From Streptomyces sp. CBMA123 (GTDB lineage: Bacteria; Actinomycetota; Actinomycetes; Streptomycetales; Streptomycetaceae), in contig NZ_MECK01000631.1 of the NCBI RefSeq assembly GCF_014596465.1, positions 1 through 32,471 of the forward strand: 32,471 nt of DNA. The letters are read 5' to 3'. Each line of letters begins with the position of its first letter. Position 1 is the stretch's first letter. A model generated the notes under the pieces. That model was not told the DNA's origin and made no database searches. It worked only from the letters and a program-made list of their open reading frames with translations. The position numbers and the translations under genes were made by a program. This document shows, piece by piece, positions 1-7,254 of this stretch.

Positions 1-2
1 CG

Positions 3-236
3 GGGTTCGGCGCCCCGCGCGGCGGGCGGCAGGTGGCGCCGGACGACGATCCGGAGTTCCTGGCGTCCCTGGGGAACGAGTCGTCGGGGAAGGGCGAGCC
101 GCCGCAGAAGGGCGGGTCCTTGCACAAGGGCGACAAGGACCACGAGGACATGCTCCGGCAGTGGGAGGCCGATCTGCGCCGCCGGGAGCAGGAACTGCGT
201 GGCGGGGAAGAGCCCGAGGACGGACGAAAGAGCTGA
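3..236 (+). CDS. C-terminal end of an unidentified protein (5' end outside window)
   Basis: An open frame runs in from the left edge and stops at TGA 234-236. A GTG at 33 could be a start, but no ribosome binding site precedes it and the frame stays open upstream, so this is more likely the tail of a longer gene. The visible 78 or so residues are hydrophilic and charged, rich in Gly, Lys, Glu and Asp. The end is probably a helix (segment MLRQWEADLRRREQELR). No domain or motif is recognisable and I cannot name the function. A strong terminator follows 28 bp after the stop, so the gene ends its own transcription unit. Confidence 0.55.
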   Translation, partial: GFGAPRGGRQVAPDDDPEFLASLGNESSGKGEPPQKGGSLHKGDKDHEDMLRQWEADLRRREQELRGGEEPEDGRKS

Positions 237-263
237 TCGGAGCGGTTCGGCCGCTCCCTCGAA

Positions 264-303
264 CAGCCCACCCGGGCACCCACGGGTGGGCTGTGGCGTT
301 TTT
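264..303 (+). terminator. Intrinsic terminator after the left-edge gene
   Basis: Perfect 11-bp stem CAGCCCACCCG / CGGGTGGGCTG with an 8-nt loop, followed within a few bases by five T residues (299-303). This is a textbook Rho-independent terminator. Confidence 0.9.
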
Positions 304-362
304 GGCGCTTCCCTACGACTGTGAACCCTCTGGCGCGTATCGGGTCCTTCCCGGCGCCGGGA

Positions 363-392
363 TTGAGCACCGCTTGAGCCGTACCCTAGACG
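363..392 (+). promoter_or_regulatory. Possible vegetative promoter in the 450-bp gap before accB
   Basis: The gap 237-687 contains no convincing gene. Within it TTGAGC (363-368) and TAGACG (387-392) are separated by 18 bp and resemble a sigma-HrdB promoter. This would give a long leader of nearly 300 nt before accB. A direct repeat TTCGAAC occurs at 483-489 and 509-515 (26-bp period) and could be an operator, but neither element is proven. Confidence 0.3.
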
Positions 393-687
393 GCCGTCCT
401 ACAGTGCTGTGAGACGGCCCTGACCTGCGCTTTTCTTCATGCTCAGATCATCGGACCATCACCTGCCCGACAACCCCCGGTATTCGAACGGACACCGAGC
501 GCACAGCCTTCGAACCGGCTGCTTCTGTACAGGCCTGACAGCTAAACGAACTCGACCTTGTACGGAATCGACGCCGAAACCAGCGCACGGCCCCTCGTAC
601 AGTCATAAGTGAAGAAGTTGATTCGCAGCTGGGGGCACAGCAGACGTTGGCTGTCGGACAGTTCCCTCACCCTTGGAGTGGTTCGAG

Positions 688-2289
688 ATGACGGTTGTGC
701 ATGAGGCGCCGGTCGGCGGCGAGGTCCCCGAGGTCCCGGTCGACGCCAAGGGGCGGGTCGCCGAGCTCCACGAGCTCCGCGAGAAGGTGCGCCGCGGCCC
801 GAGCGACAAGGCCACGGAGGCCCAGCACGCGAAGGGCAAGCTGACCGCCCGCGAGCGCATCGACCTGCTGCTGGACGAGGGCTCCTTCCGCGAGGTCGAG
901 CCGCTGCGCCGGCACCGCGCCCAGGGCTTCGGCCTGGAGGCCAAGAAGCCCCACACCGACGGCGTGATCGTCGGCTGGGGCACCGTGCACGGGCGCACCG
1001 TCTTCACCTACGCGCACGACTTCCGGATCTTCGGCGGCGCGCTGGGCGAGGCCCACGCGCAGAAGATCCACAAGATCATGGACATGGCCATCGCGGCCGG
1101 TGCCCCGCTGGTCTCGCTGAACGACGGCGCCGGCGCCCGCATCCAGGAGGGCGTCACCGCCCTGGCCGGTTACGGCGGCATCTTCCAGCGCAACACCAAG
1201 GCCTCCGGCGTCATCCCGCAGATCTCGGTGATGCTCGGCCCGTGCGCCGGCGGCGCCGCGTACTCCCCCGCGCTGACCGACTTCGTCTTCATGGTCCGCG
1301 AGACCTCGCAGATGTTCATCACCGGCCCGGACGTGGTCCAGGCCGTCACCGGCGAGAAGATCAGCCAGAACGGCCTGGGCGGCGCCGACGTGCACGCCGG
1401 CGTCTCGGGCGTCTCGCACTTCGTCTACGACGACGAGCAGTCCTGCATCGAGGAGGTCCGCTACCTCCTGTCGCTGCTGCCGCAGAACAACCGCGAGATG
1501 CCGCCGTCCGTGGTCAGCGAGGACCCGGTCGAGCGCCGCAACGACAGCCTGCTGGACCTGGTGCCCGCCGACGGCAACCGCCCGTACGACATGCGCAAGG
1601 TCATCGAGGAGATCGTCGACCACGGCGAGTACCTGGAGGTCCACGAGCGCTGGGCCACCAACGTGCTGTGCGTGCTGGCGCGGGTCGACGGCCACGTCAC
1701 CGGCATCATCGCCAACCAGCCGCAGTCGCTGGCCGGCGTGCTGGACATCAACGCCAGCGAGAAGGCCGCGCGCTTCGTCCAGATGTGCGACGCCTTCAAC
1801 ATCCCGCTGGTCACCCTGCTGGACGTGCCCGGCTTCCTGCCCGGCGTCGACCAGGAGCACGGCGGCATCATCCGGCACGGCGCCAAGCTGCTGTACGCGT
1901 ACTGCAACGCCACCGTGCCGCGCATCTCGCTGATCCTGCGCAAGGCCTACGGCGGCGCCTACATCGTCATGGACTCCCGCTCCATCGGTGCGGACCTGTC
2001 CTACGCCTGGCCCACCAACGAGATCGCGGTGATGGGTGCCGAGGGCGCCGCCAACGTCATCTTCCGCCGCGAGATCAACGGCGCCGAGGACCCGGACGCC
2101 ATGCGCGCCCAGAAGATCAAGGAATACAAGAGCGAGCTGATGCACCCGTACTACGCGGCCGAGCGCGGCCTCGTGGACGACGTCATCGACCCGGCCGAGA
2201 CCCGCCAGGTGATCGCCTCCGCCCTGGCGATGCTCCGCACCAAGCACGCCGACCTGCCGAGCCGCAAGCACGGCAACCCGCCGATGTAG
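688..2289 (+). CDS. accB: Acyl-CoA carboxylase beta subunit (carboxyltransferase) AccB
   Basis: Biotin-dependent carboxyltransferase subunit, 533 residues. It transfers carboxyl from carboxybiotin on the alpha subunit to acetyl- or propionyl-CoA, giving malonyl- or methylmalonyl-CoA for fatty acid and polyketide synthesis. The crotonase-fold N- and C-terminal halves are both full length. Visible family blocks include KGKLTARERIDLLLD, the GGA oxyanion segment near residue 245-260, and VPGFLPGVDQEHGGIIRHGA. At about residue 426 the motif AYIVMDS has Ile where propionyl-specific PccB has Asp. From studies of the S. coelicolor enzymes this position sets chain-length choice, so AccB-type dual specificity is expected. 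The start ATG 688 has GGAG 9 bp upstream; an in-frame TTG at 673 is not supported. accE follows 72 bp later. The biotinylated alpha subunit is not in the window. Confidence 0.95.
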   Translation: MTVVHEAPVGGEVPEVPVDAKGRVAELHELREKVRRGPSDKATEAQHAKGKLTARERIDLLLDEGSFREVEPLRRHRAQGFGLEAKKPHTDGVIVGWGTVHGRTVFTYAHDFRIFGGALGEAHAQKIHKIMDMAIAAGAPLVSLNDGAGARIQEGVTALAGYGGIFQRNTKASGVIPQISVMLGPCAGGAAYSPALTDFVFMVRETSQMFITGPDVVQAVTGEKISQNGLGGADVHAGVSGVSHFVYDDEQSCIEEVRYLLSLLPQNNREMPPSVVSEDPVERRNDSLLDLVPADGNRPYDMRKVIEEIVDHGEYLEVHERWATNVLCVLARVDGHVTGIIANQPQSLAGVLDINASEKAARFVQMCDAFNIPLVTLLDVPGFLPGVDQEHGGIIRHGAKLLYAYCNATVPRISLILRKAYGGAYIVMDSRSIGADLSYAWPTNEIAVMGAEGAANVIFRREINGAEDPDAMRAQKIKEYKSELMHPYYAAERGLVDDVIDPAETRQVIASALAMLRTKHADLPSRKHGNPPM

Positions 2290-2361
2290 CGCTGCGGACC
2301 GCCGCTGCGGACCGCACCGACCACCACCGCACGCCACACCAACCGGGGGAGAAACCAGGAC

Positions 2362-2568
2362 ATGACCGCTTCCGCCGAACCTCTCGTCCGTATCGTCCGC
2401 GGCAGCCTCTCCGACGAGGAACTCGCCGCCCTCACCGCCGTGCTGGCGGCTCGCGCCGCCGTCGCGCAGCAGGCCGCCGCCGCGCAGGTCGAGCCGATCG
2501 CCAGCTGGCAGCGCCTGGAGCGCCGCCCGGCGTACTACTCCCCGGTCAGCTGGCAGCAGGCCGCCTGA
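2362..2568 (+). CDS. accE: Acyl-CoA carboxylase epsilon subunit AccE
   Basis: Small 68-residue protein directly downstream of accB with a strong ribosome binding site (GGGGGAG). Actinobacterial acyl-CoA carboxylases use a short epsilon subunit that bridges and stimulates the alpha and beta subunits. Family marks visible here are the N-terminal strand PLVRIVRGSLSDEELAALTA, an Ala-rich helix (VLAARAAVAQQAAAAQ), and the C-terminal SWQRLERRPAY followed by SPVSWQQAA. The C-terminal W..LER pattern and the location beside accB make the call firm despite the short length. The gene is probably co-transcribed with accB and is closed off by the hairpin just after it. Confidence 0.9.
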   Translation: MTASAEPLVRIVRGSLSDEELAALTAVLAARAAVAQQAAAAQVEPIASWQRLERRPAYYSPVSWQQAA

Positions 2569-2598
2569 CGGTTCCGTGCCCCGGCACCGAAGACAGGC

Positions 2599-2639
2599 CC
2601 CGACGGCCGGTCACCCCCTTCGGGTGACCGGCCGTCGGG
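2599..2639 (+). terminator. Terminator of the accBE operon
   Basis: Perfect 18-bp stem from CCCGACGG... (2599-2616) to ...CCGTCGGG (2622-2639) with a 5-nt loop. There is no T tract, which is common for strong actinobacterial terminators. Confidence 0.8.
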
Positions 2640-2730
2640 CCGTCCGGCGGGCCCCGCCGGAGCGTGCCCGCGGCCGGTCCGGCGGCGGGCACCCGCCGTT
2701 CGTGGCCGACCGACCGGGCCCGAAGCGGCT

Positions 2731-2758
2731 CGGTAGGATACCTACCGGACGGTTTCGA
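2731..2758 (+). promoter_or_regulatory. ARE-like operator upstream of the first butyrolactone receptor gene
   Basis: Positions 2737-2758 follow the pattern ATAC..ACC...CGGTTT, also found upstream of the second regulator and the afsA-like gene (22-bp sites). Such sites (autoregulatory elements, ARE) are bound by ArpA-family regulators. A perfect inverted repeat, CGGTAGG-ATA-CCTACCG (2731-2747), overlaps the left half. TAGGAT (2734-2739) could be a -10 box, so binding here would block transcription of the downstream gene (autoregulation). It lies 70-91 bp before the ATG. Confidence 0.65.
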
Positions 2759-2827
2759 GCCCGTCGCCCCGTCGGCCCCCATAGGATCGGCGGCTGCCGA
2801 GGTAGAGAACTTTCCAGGGAGGCTGCG

Positions 2828-3439
2828 ATGGCCAGGCAGGCCCGCGCGCTGGCGACCCGCCAGACGGTACTCCTCGCGGCGGCCGAGGTGTTCGACGAGC
2901 GGGGCTACGCCGCCGCCACGATGTCCGAGATCCTGGACCGGGCCGGCGTCACCAAGGGCGCGCTGTACTTCCACTTCCACTCCAAGGAAGAGCTGGCGCT
3001 CGCCGTGATCGAGGGCCAGGGCGCCTGGATCGCCACCTGGGAGCCGACCTCGGACAGCCCGGTGCAGACCCTGATCGACCTCGGGTACGCGTTCGCCCGC
3101 GCACTCCAGGAGGACCCGCTGGTGCGCGGCAGCATCCGGCTGACGATCGAGCACGGCAGCTTCACCCAGCCGCAGATCGCCGCCTACCAGGGCTGGATGG
3201 ACCTCGTCCGGGGGCTGCTGGAGCGCGCCCGGGAGGCCGGCGACCTCCACCCGGGGGTCGACCTGGCCGCGGCCTCCGGGGTGATCACCGGCGCGGTGAC
3301 CGGGATCCAGCTGAGCTCCCAGGTGCTGGCCGACCGGCAGGACCTGATCCAGCGGATGGCCGACCTGTGGACGCTGATCCTGCCGGGGCTGGTCCAGCCG
3401 CACGCGCTCGCCCGGCTGAGCGTCGCCGAACGCGGCTGA
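2828..3439 (+). CDS. ArpA-type gamma-butyrolactone receptor (TetR family repressor)
   Basis: A 203-residue TetR-family repressor of the ArpA/ScbR class. The N-terminal helix-turn-helix is very well conserved: MARQARALATRQTVLLAA, then the recognition region VTKGALYFHFHSKEELA at about residues 42-58. The ligand domain keeps a Trp in the segment AAYQGWMDLVRGLLERA, about where ArpA-type receptors have the Trp needed for butyrolactone binding. I count about 23 acidic and 17 basic residues, so the protein is acidic, as authentic receptors usually are. ATG 2828 is preceded by GGGAGG at proper spacing. It probably represses itself and the afsA-like gene until the butyrolactone accumulates. The last six codons and the stop lie in the first copy of a 20-bp tandem repeat, so the C-terminus may vary between strains. 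Confidence 0.88.
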   Translation: MARQARALATRQTVLLAAAEVFDERGYAAATMSEILDRAGVTKGALYFHFHSKEELALAVIEGQGAWIATWEPTSDSPVQTLIDLGYAFARALQEDPLVRGSIRLTIEHGSFTQPQIAAYQGWMDLVRGLLERAREAGDLHPGVDLAAASGVITGAVTGIQLSSQVLADRQDLIQRMADLWTLILPGLVQPHALARLSVAERG

Positions 3440-3540
3440 GCTCCGCCGAGCACGGCCGAGCGTCGCCGAACACGGCTGAGCGTCGCCGAACACGGCTGAG
3501 CGTCGCGGAACACGGCCGAGCGTCGCCGAGCGCGGCTGGT
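3421..3540. repeat. Six tandem copies of a 20-bp repeat spanning a stop codon
   Basis: Six head-to-tail copies of a 20-bp unit, consensus CGTCGCCGAACACGGCTGAG, at 3421, 3441, 3461, 3481, 3501 and 3521. Copies 3 and 4 are identical and the others differ at one to four positions. Copy 1 encodes the last residues (VAERG) and TGA stop of the receptor gene. The rest fill the gap to the convergent regulator gene. The unit is not a multiple of three, so gain or loss inside the coding part would change the reading frame. There are no spacers, so this is not a CRISPR array. Confidence 0.92.
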
Positions 3541-3555
3541 CCCGGCCGGCGGGCG

Positions 3556-4173
3556 CTAGACCCGGTACCCGGCGCAGTCGTCCTGTCCCACCAGGGCGGG
3601 CAGCGCGGCCGTCCAGAGCCGCCGGACGGCCTCCGGCGCCGGTCTGCCGGTCTCCTCGGCGGCCAGCAGCACCTGGCCGGCCACCACCGCGGTGAGCAGC
3701 TCGGCGCAGGCCCGCCGGTCCGCCCCCGGGCGCAGTTCGCCGGCCCGCTCGGCGCGGTCCAGCAGGCGGTGGACGACGGCGGCGAGGCTGCGCCAGGCGG
3801 TGTCCGGCCCGCCCGGGCCGCCGTCCGGGCGCGGGCCCTGGCGGCCGAGCCGGACACCGGCCCGCACCACCACGTCCTCGCGCAGCAGCCGGGCCAGCTC
3901 GTACGAGAAGTCGATCAGCCCCTGGACGGCCCGGTCCTCGGAGCGCAGCGCGCGCAGGGCGGCCGCACCGATCTCCCGCCCGGCGGCGGTCCGCACTCCG
4001 TCGGCCAGGGCCTGCTTGGACACGAAGTGGAAGTAGAGGGCGCCCTTGCTCACCCCGGCCCGGCGACTGATGTCGACCAGGCTCGCGGCCTCGAATCCGA
4101 CCCCCGCGAAGGCGTCCGCGGCGGCGAGCAACACGGCCTGCCTGGTCCGCCCCGCGCGTTCCTGCTTGACCAC
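3556..4173 (-). CDS. Second ArpA-type TetR regulator, basic, pseudo-receptor-like
   Basis: A 205-residue ArpA-class TetR protein, convergent with the first receptor. The HTH is conserved (QERAGRTRQAVLLAAADAF, then VSKGALYFHFVSKQALADG). The ligand domain keeps a Trp (DTAWRSLAAVVHRLLDRA) but has a Gly/Pro-rich insert just before it. I count about 30 basic and 24 acidic residues, so the protein is basic. Literature on this family associates basic homologues with pseudo-receptors that bind antibiotics or nothing rather than butyrolactones. The start is GTG 4173, with GGAGGGG just upstream. The longer open frame to 4284 lacks family similarity and is not used. An ARE-like site about 100 bp upstream suggests autoregulation or cross-regulation with the other receptor. 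Confidence 0.85.
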   Translation of the reverse strand: MVKQERAGRTRQAVLLAAADAFAGVGFEAASLVDISRRAGVSKGALYFHFVSKQALADGVRTAAGREIGAAALRALRSEDRAVQGLIDFSYELARLLREDVVVRAGVRLGRQGPRPDGGPGGPDTAWRSLAAVVHRLLDRAERAGELRPGADRRACAELLTAVVAGQVLLAAEETGRPAPEAVRRLWTAALPALVGQDDCAGYRV

Positions 4174-4272
4174 TGACCCCTCCGGACTCCGCCGGACGCG
4201 CTCCCCGCCCCACCCGGCTGCTGTCGGCGCGCCCTCGGTCGGAGGCGGCGCCTCGCATGCGGACGGCACTGG

Positions 4273-4294
4273 CCGAAACCGCATGGTTGGTATC
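4273..4294 (-). promoter_or_regulatory. ARE-like operator of the second regulator gene
   Basis: Read on the minus strand, this 22-bp site has the pattern ATAC..ACC...CGGTTT, shared at 13 of 22 positions with the two other sites in the locus. Its core is AACC-ATGC-GGTT, a perfect short inverted repeat. AT-rich TAGATT just upstream on the minus strand may be the -10 box, so the site would overlap the transcription start of the gene beginning at 4173. Confidence 0.65.
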
Positions 4295-4444
4295 TAATCT
4301 AGCGCCTATGTCGACCCCGCCGTCCAGGGGGGACCTCCCCCCGCCCAAGGTCTGCCCTCCCCCGTTTCAAGCATCACCGCAGACCAGGGGCCAGGTAGCG
4401 TGGTCTGTCCGGGCCTGGCGGCGGGTCCACCCCCGGCCACAGAA

Positions 4445-4466
4445 GACAAACCGGGTGGTATGTATG
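4445..4466 (+). promoter_or_regulatory. ARE-like operator upstream of the afsA-like gene
   Basis: Core inverted repeat ACAAACC-gggt-GGTATGT (4446-4463), matching at six of seven positions. On the minus strand it fits ATAC..ACC...CGGTTT, the same pattern as the other two sites. It lies about 60 bp before the ATG of the synthase gene, in an AT-richer stretch that stands out from the GC-rich background. Repression of the synthase by one or both regulators is the expected role. Confidence 0.7.
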
Positions 4467-4524
4467 TTTTGCTGTGGGGCGTCCGTGCGGACGCTCGACC
4501 GACACCCTGGAGCTGGGGCCAGTC

Positions 4525-5577
4525 ATGCCATTGATCGTAGAGCCGGACTCCCTCGGCCCGTACGCCAACCCCGGCCCCCGTCCCGGCCCCCCGTCCGGCT
4601 ACGACTTCCACGACCGGACCGTCTCCCGGCACCTGGTGCACCGCGCCGCGGTCTCCGAGGTCTTCCTCACCGGCTGGCAGGCCACCGGCCCGTACGACTT
4701 CCTGCTCGGCGCCCAGTGGCCCCGGCTGCACGGCTTCTACCGGCTGCCCGGGGACCGCTACCACGACCCGGTGCTGATCGCCGAGACCGTCCGGCAGGCC
4801 GGGCTGCTGATCGGCCACGCCGGCTTCGGAGTGCCGCGCGACCACCACTTCGTCATGGAGGACCTCGGCTACGCGCTCGGCGAGGCCGGCCTGCCGGGCC
4901 TCGCCGTCACCGGCGGCCCCGCGGCGCTGATGCTCACCGTCGGCTGCCAGGACGTCCGGATGCGGCACGGCCGGCTGGCCTCGCTGCGGGTGCACGCCGA
5001 GATCACCCGGGACGGCCTGCGGATCGGCCACGGCTCCGGCCAGCTGCGGGTGATCACCCCCGCCTCGTACGAGCGGCTGCGCGGCCCCGGCCGGCACGCC
5101 GTCACCCCGCCGCTGCCGCCCGAACCCGCCGCGCCCGAACTCGTCGGCCGGGCCCAGCCCACGGACGTGGTGCTCAGCCCGACCCTGCGGCCGGACACCT
5201 GGCTGCTGCGCGCCGACGCCCGGCACCCGGTGCTGTTCGACCACGAGCTGGACCACGTGCCCGGGATGCTGGTGCTGGAGGCCGCCCGGCAGGCCGCCCA
5301 GCGACTGCACCACCCCGAGCCGGTGGCGCCGGTCGAGCTGGTGACCTCCTTCGAGCGCTACATCGAACTGGACCGGCCCTGCTACGTGCGGGCCGTCCGG
5401 GAGCGGACACCGGACGGCCGCCGCACCCCCGTCCTGGTCCGGCTGGACCAGGACGGGCGGACGGCGGCCGAGTGCCGACTGCTCGCCGAGCCGGTGGACG
5501 GTCCGCGGGTGCCGGTCCGGCGGGACGCCTTCGAGGGCCGCCCCGCCGTACCGGGACTGCTGCCGCTGGCCGGCTGA
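4525..5577 (+). CDS. AfsA/ScbA-family gamma-butyrolactone biosynthesis protein
   Basis: A 350-residue member of the AfsA family. AfsA condenses a beta-ketoacyl-ACP with dihydroxyacetone phosphate, the first committed step to A-factor-type butyrolactone hormones. Two hot-dog-like AfsA repeats are visible. The first, at about residues 30-170, has HDPVLIAETVRQAGLLIGHA with the conserved Glu at 88, then FGVPRDHHFVM. The second, at about 190-330, has HVPGMLVLEAARQAAQ near residue 244 and FERYIELDRPC. Both repeats keep the family signature, so the enzyme is probably active. The start ATG 4525 has a GGGG stretch about 6 bp upstream. The gene is divergent from the basic regulator gene, with ARE-like sites between them. 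No butyrolactone reductase or phosphatase gene is adjacent, so those steps must be encoded elsewhere. Confidence 0.92.
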   Translation: MPLIVEPDSLGPYANPGPRPGPPSGYDFHDRTVSRHLVHRAAVSEVFLTGWQATGPYDFLLGAQWPRLHGFYRLPGDRYHDPVLIAETVRQAGLLIGHAGFGVPRDHHFVMEDLGYALGEAGLPGLAVTGGPAALMLTVGCQDVRMRHGRLASLRVHAEITRDGLRIGHGSGQLRVITPASYERLRGPGRHAVTPPLPPEPAAPELVGRAQPTDVVLSPTLRPDTWLLRADARHPVLFDHELDHVPGMLVLEAARQAAQRLHHPEPVAPVELVTSFERYIELDRPCYVRAVRERTPDGRRTPVLVRLDQDGRTAAECRLLAEPVDGPRVPVRRDAFEGRPAVPGLLPLAG

Positions 5578-5593
5578 GCCCCACCCGCCTCCG

Positions 5594-6001
5594 TCAGGCG
5601 GCCACCAGGGCGGCCGGCCGCCGCCCGGCGTGCATCACGCTGAGGTTGGCCGCCAGCCGGACCGGGTCCTGGGCCAGCCAGAGCCGCAGCGCCGCGCCCA
5701 GCGCCGCGCTGGCCGACTCGATCCGGACGTCGGTGATCTGGGCGATCCGGGCCGCGCCGGGCGCCAGCAGGTCGGCCAGCGCGGTCGGCAGCCAGACCGT
5801 CAGCGCGCACGGCGCCGGCGTCGCGAGGGCGCTCAGCAGCCGGTAGGCGTCCCCCGGCGCGCTGAGCGTGGGGATGATGTCCAGCAGAGCGTCGGCCACC
5901 ACTTCGGACACGTCGCTCCGGTGCCCTTGGGCGAGCCGACGGAGCAGCAGCTGCTCGGCGGCGGTGATTCGGACGGTCAGCATGACCTCGTCGCACTCCA
6001 T
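5594..6001 (-). CDS. Hypothetical protein with ribbon-helix-helix-like halves
   Basis: A 135-residue protein with a strong ribosome binding site (GGAGGAG) before ATG 6001. It is not a family I can name. The N-terminal part (LTVRITAAEQLLLRRLA, then SDVSEVVADALLDI) looks like a ribbon-helix-helix DNA-binding domain: one strand and two helices. The second half begins with a similar strand (ALTVWLPTALADLLA) followed by a helix pair (SASAALGAALRLWLA), suggesting a degenerate internal duplication. There is no signal peptide or membrane segment. It is convergent with the afsA-like gene, 16 bp from its stop, and may or may not belong to that locus. Confidence 0.7.
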   Translation of the reverse strand: MECDEVMLTVRITAAEQLLLRRLAQGHRSDVSEVVADALLDIIPTLSAPGDAYRLLSALATPAPCALTVWLPTALADLLAPGAARIAQITDVRIESASAALGAALRLWLAQDPVRLAANLSVMHAGRRPAALVAA

Positions 6002-6069
6002 TGCGCGATCTCCTCCTCGTTCCTCCCCGTACCGGCACGGGCGGCCGGCACGCACTACCCCGTTACACC

Positions 6070-6104
6070 TCGGCCCGGCCACCTCCTGTGGAAAGCCGGG
6101 CCGA
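6070..6104 (-). terminator. Hairpin terminator after ccsB
   Basis: 10-bp perfect stem TCGGCCCGGC (6070-6079) / GCCGGGCCGA (6095-6104), 15-nt loop. It lies 17 bp beyond the ccsB stop on the minus strand and ahead of the next minus-strand gene. Confidence 0.6.
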
Positions 6105-6120
6105 TGGGTGGGTGCCCCGG

Positions 6121-7251
6121 TCAGATCCCCGCGTACGAGTGCTTGCCGGTGACGAAGATGTTCACGCCGTAGTAGTTGAAGAGCCAGCAGGCGAAGGCCG
6201 CCAGCGCCAGGTAGGCGGCCTTGCGGCCCTTCCAGCCGGCCGTCGCGCGGGCGTGCAGGTAGCAGGCGTAGGCGACCCAGGTGATGAACGACCAGGTCTC
6301 CTTCGGGTCCCACTCCCAGTACTTGCCCCAGGCGGCCTCGGCCCAGATCGCGCCCGCGATGATGGTGAACGTCCACAGCGGGAAGACCAGGGCGTTGATC
6401 CGGTACGACAGCTTGTCGAAGGTGGACGCGGCGGGCAGCCGGCGCCAGATCGAGGGTGCGGTGCCCAGCGGGCCGGTGGTCAGGCCGGCCGCCATGCGCT
6501 TGTCGAAGGAGTCCTTGCCCAGGTACAGCAGTGTGGCGATGAACGCCGCGTAGAAGGCGCCGCCGCAGAAGATCGCGGTGGAGACGTGGATCGCCAGCCA
6601 GTACGAGTGCAGCGCCGGGACGAGCTGCTCGGAGTCGGTGTACAGCACCTGGGTGGCGATGCCGAGGGTCAGCAGCACCGCGACGGCGACCGGCAGGCCG
6701 AGCCAGCGGACGTTCTTCCGCGCGGCCAGCAGCACCAGGTAGGCGGCCGTCATCGCGAAGGCGAAGGCGCAGGAGAACTCGTACATGTTGCCCCACGGCC
6801 AGCGGGACACCGAGAGGCCGCGGGCGACGATGCCGCCGCCGTGCAGCAGCACCGCCAGGACGGTCAGCGAGACCGCGATCCGGCCGGCCAGGTCGGCCTT
6901 CTCGCTGGTGCCGGCCGCGCCCGGGCCGTCCACGTCCTCGTCGCCGCGGCCGCCGGTGACCACCGTCGCGCCCTCGCCCGCCAGGACAGTGCGGGTGAGC
7001 GTGGTGGTGCCGCCCTTCGCCCCGGCCACGGTGACGGTGACCTTCTTGGCGGCCTTGGGCTCCGCGGCGGCGACGGTCTCGGCCAGGTTGCCCGACTGCT
7101 CCTTGGAGCGGACGGCGACCGCGCCCTTGCTGCCGAACGTCCACTCGAACATGTGGGCGAACATGGCGATCGTGTAGACCGCCATCGCCGAATAGATCAG
7201 CTTGTTGGAGAGGTCGGCCAGGTGTGGGTCGACTCCCGAGGCGAGGTGCAC
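6121..7251 (-). CDS. ccsB: Cytochrome c biogenesis protein CcsB (ResC)
   Basis: Integral membrane heme-handling protein of the System II cytochrome c maturation pathway, 376 residues. With ResB it carries heme across the membrane and joins it to the CXXCH motif of apocytochromes. The tryptophan-rich WWD-type loop is present near the C-terminus (KYWEWDPKETWSFITWVAY), and the HVSTAIFCGGAFY segment carries a conserved His. Eight or so hydrophobic segments are visible. An extra cytoplasmic stretch at about residues 35-105 (Lys/Thr/Gly-rich) separates the first from the second membrane segment. The GTG start (7251) is 3 bp after the resB stop, so translation is probably coupled. It is the last gene of resA-ccdA-resB-ccsB. 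Confidence 0.93.
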   Translation of the reverse strand: MHLASGVDPHLADLSNKLIYSAMAVYTIAMFAHMFEWTFGSKGAVAVRSKEQSGNLAETVAAAEPKAAKKVTVTVAGAKGGTTTLTRTVLAGEGATVVTGGRGDEDVDGPGAAGTSEKADLAGRIAVSLTVLAVLLHGGGIVARGLSVSRWPWGNMYEFSCAFAFAMTAAYLVLLAARKNVRWLGLPVAVAVLLTLGIATQVLYTDSEQLVPALHSYWLAIHVSTAIFCGGAFYAAFIATLLYLGKDSFDKRMAAGLTTGPLGTAPSIWRRLPAASTFDKLSYRINALVFPLWTFTIIAGAIWAEAAWGKYWEWDPKETWSFITWVAYACYLHARATAGWKGRKAAYLALAAFACWLFNYYGVNIFVTGKHSYAGI

Positions 7252-7254
7252 CGT

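Noticed and set aside
667..2337. Long minus-strand open frame (556 codons) across accB
   Set aside because: It is the antisense shadow of a well-conserved gene in high-GC DNA; its translation is compositional (V, D, H, G) without motifs.
3421..3540. CRISPR array
   Set aside because: The 20-bp units are directly adjacent with no unique spacers, and no cas genes are present.
2731..6001. A secondary-metabolite gene cluster around the butyrolactone genes
   Set aside because: No polyketide synthase, peptide synthetase, tailoring enzyme or pathway activator lies within the window on either side.
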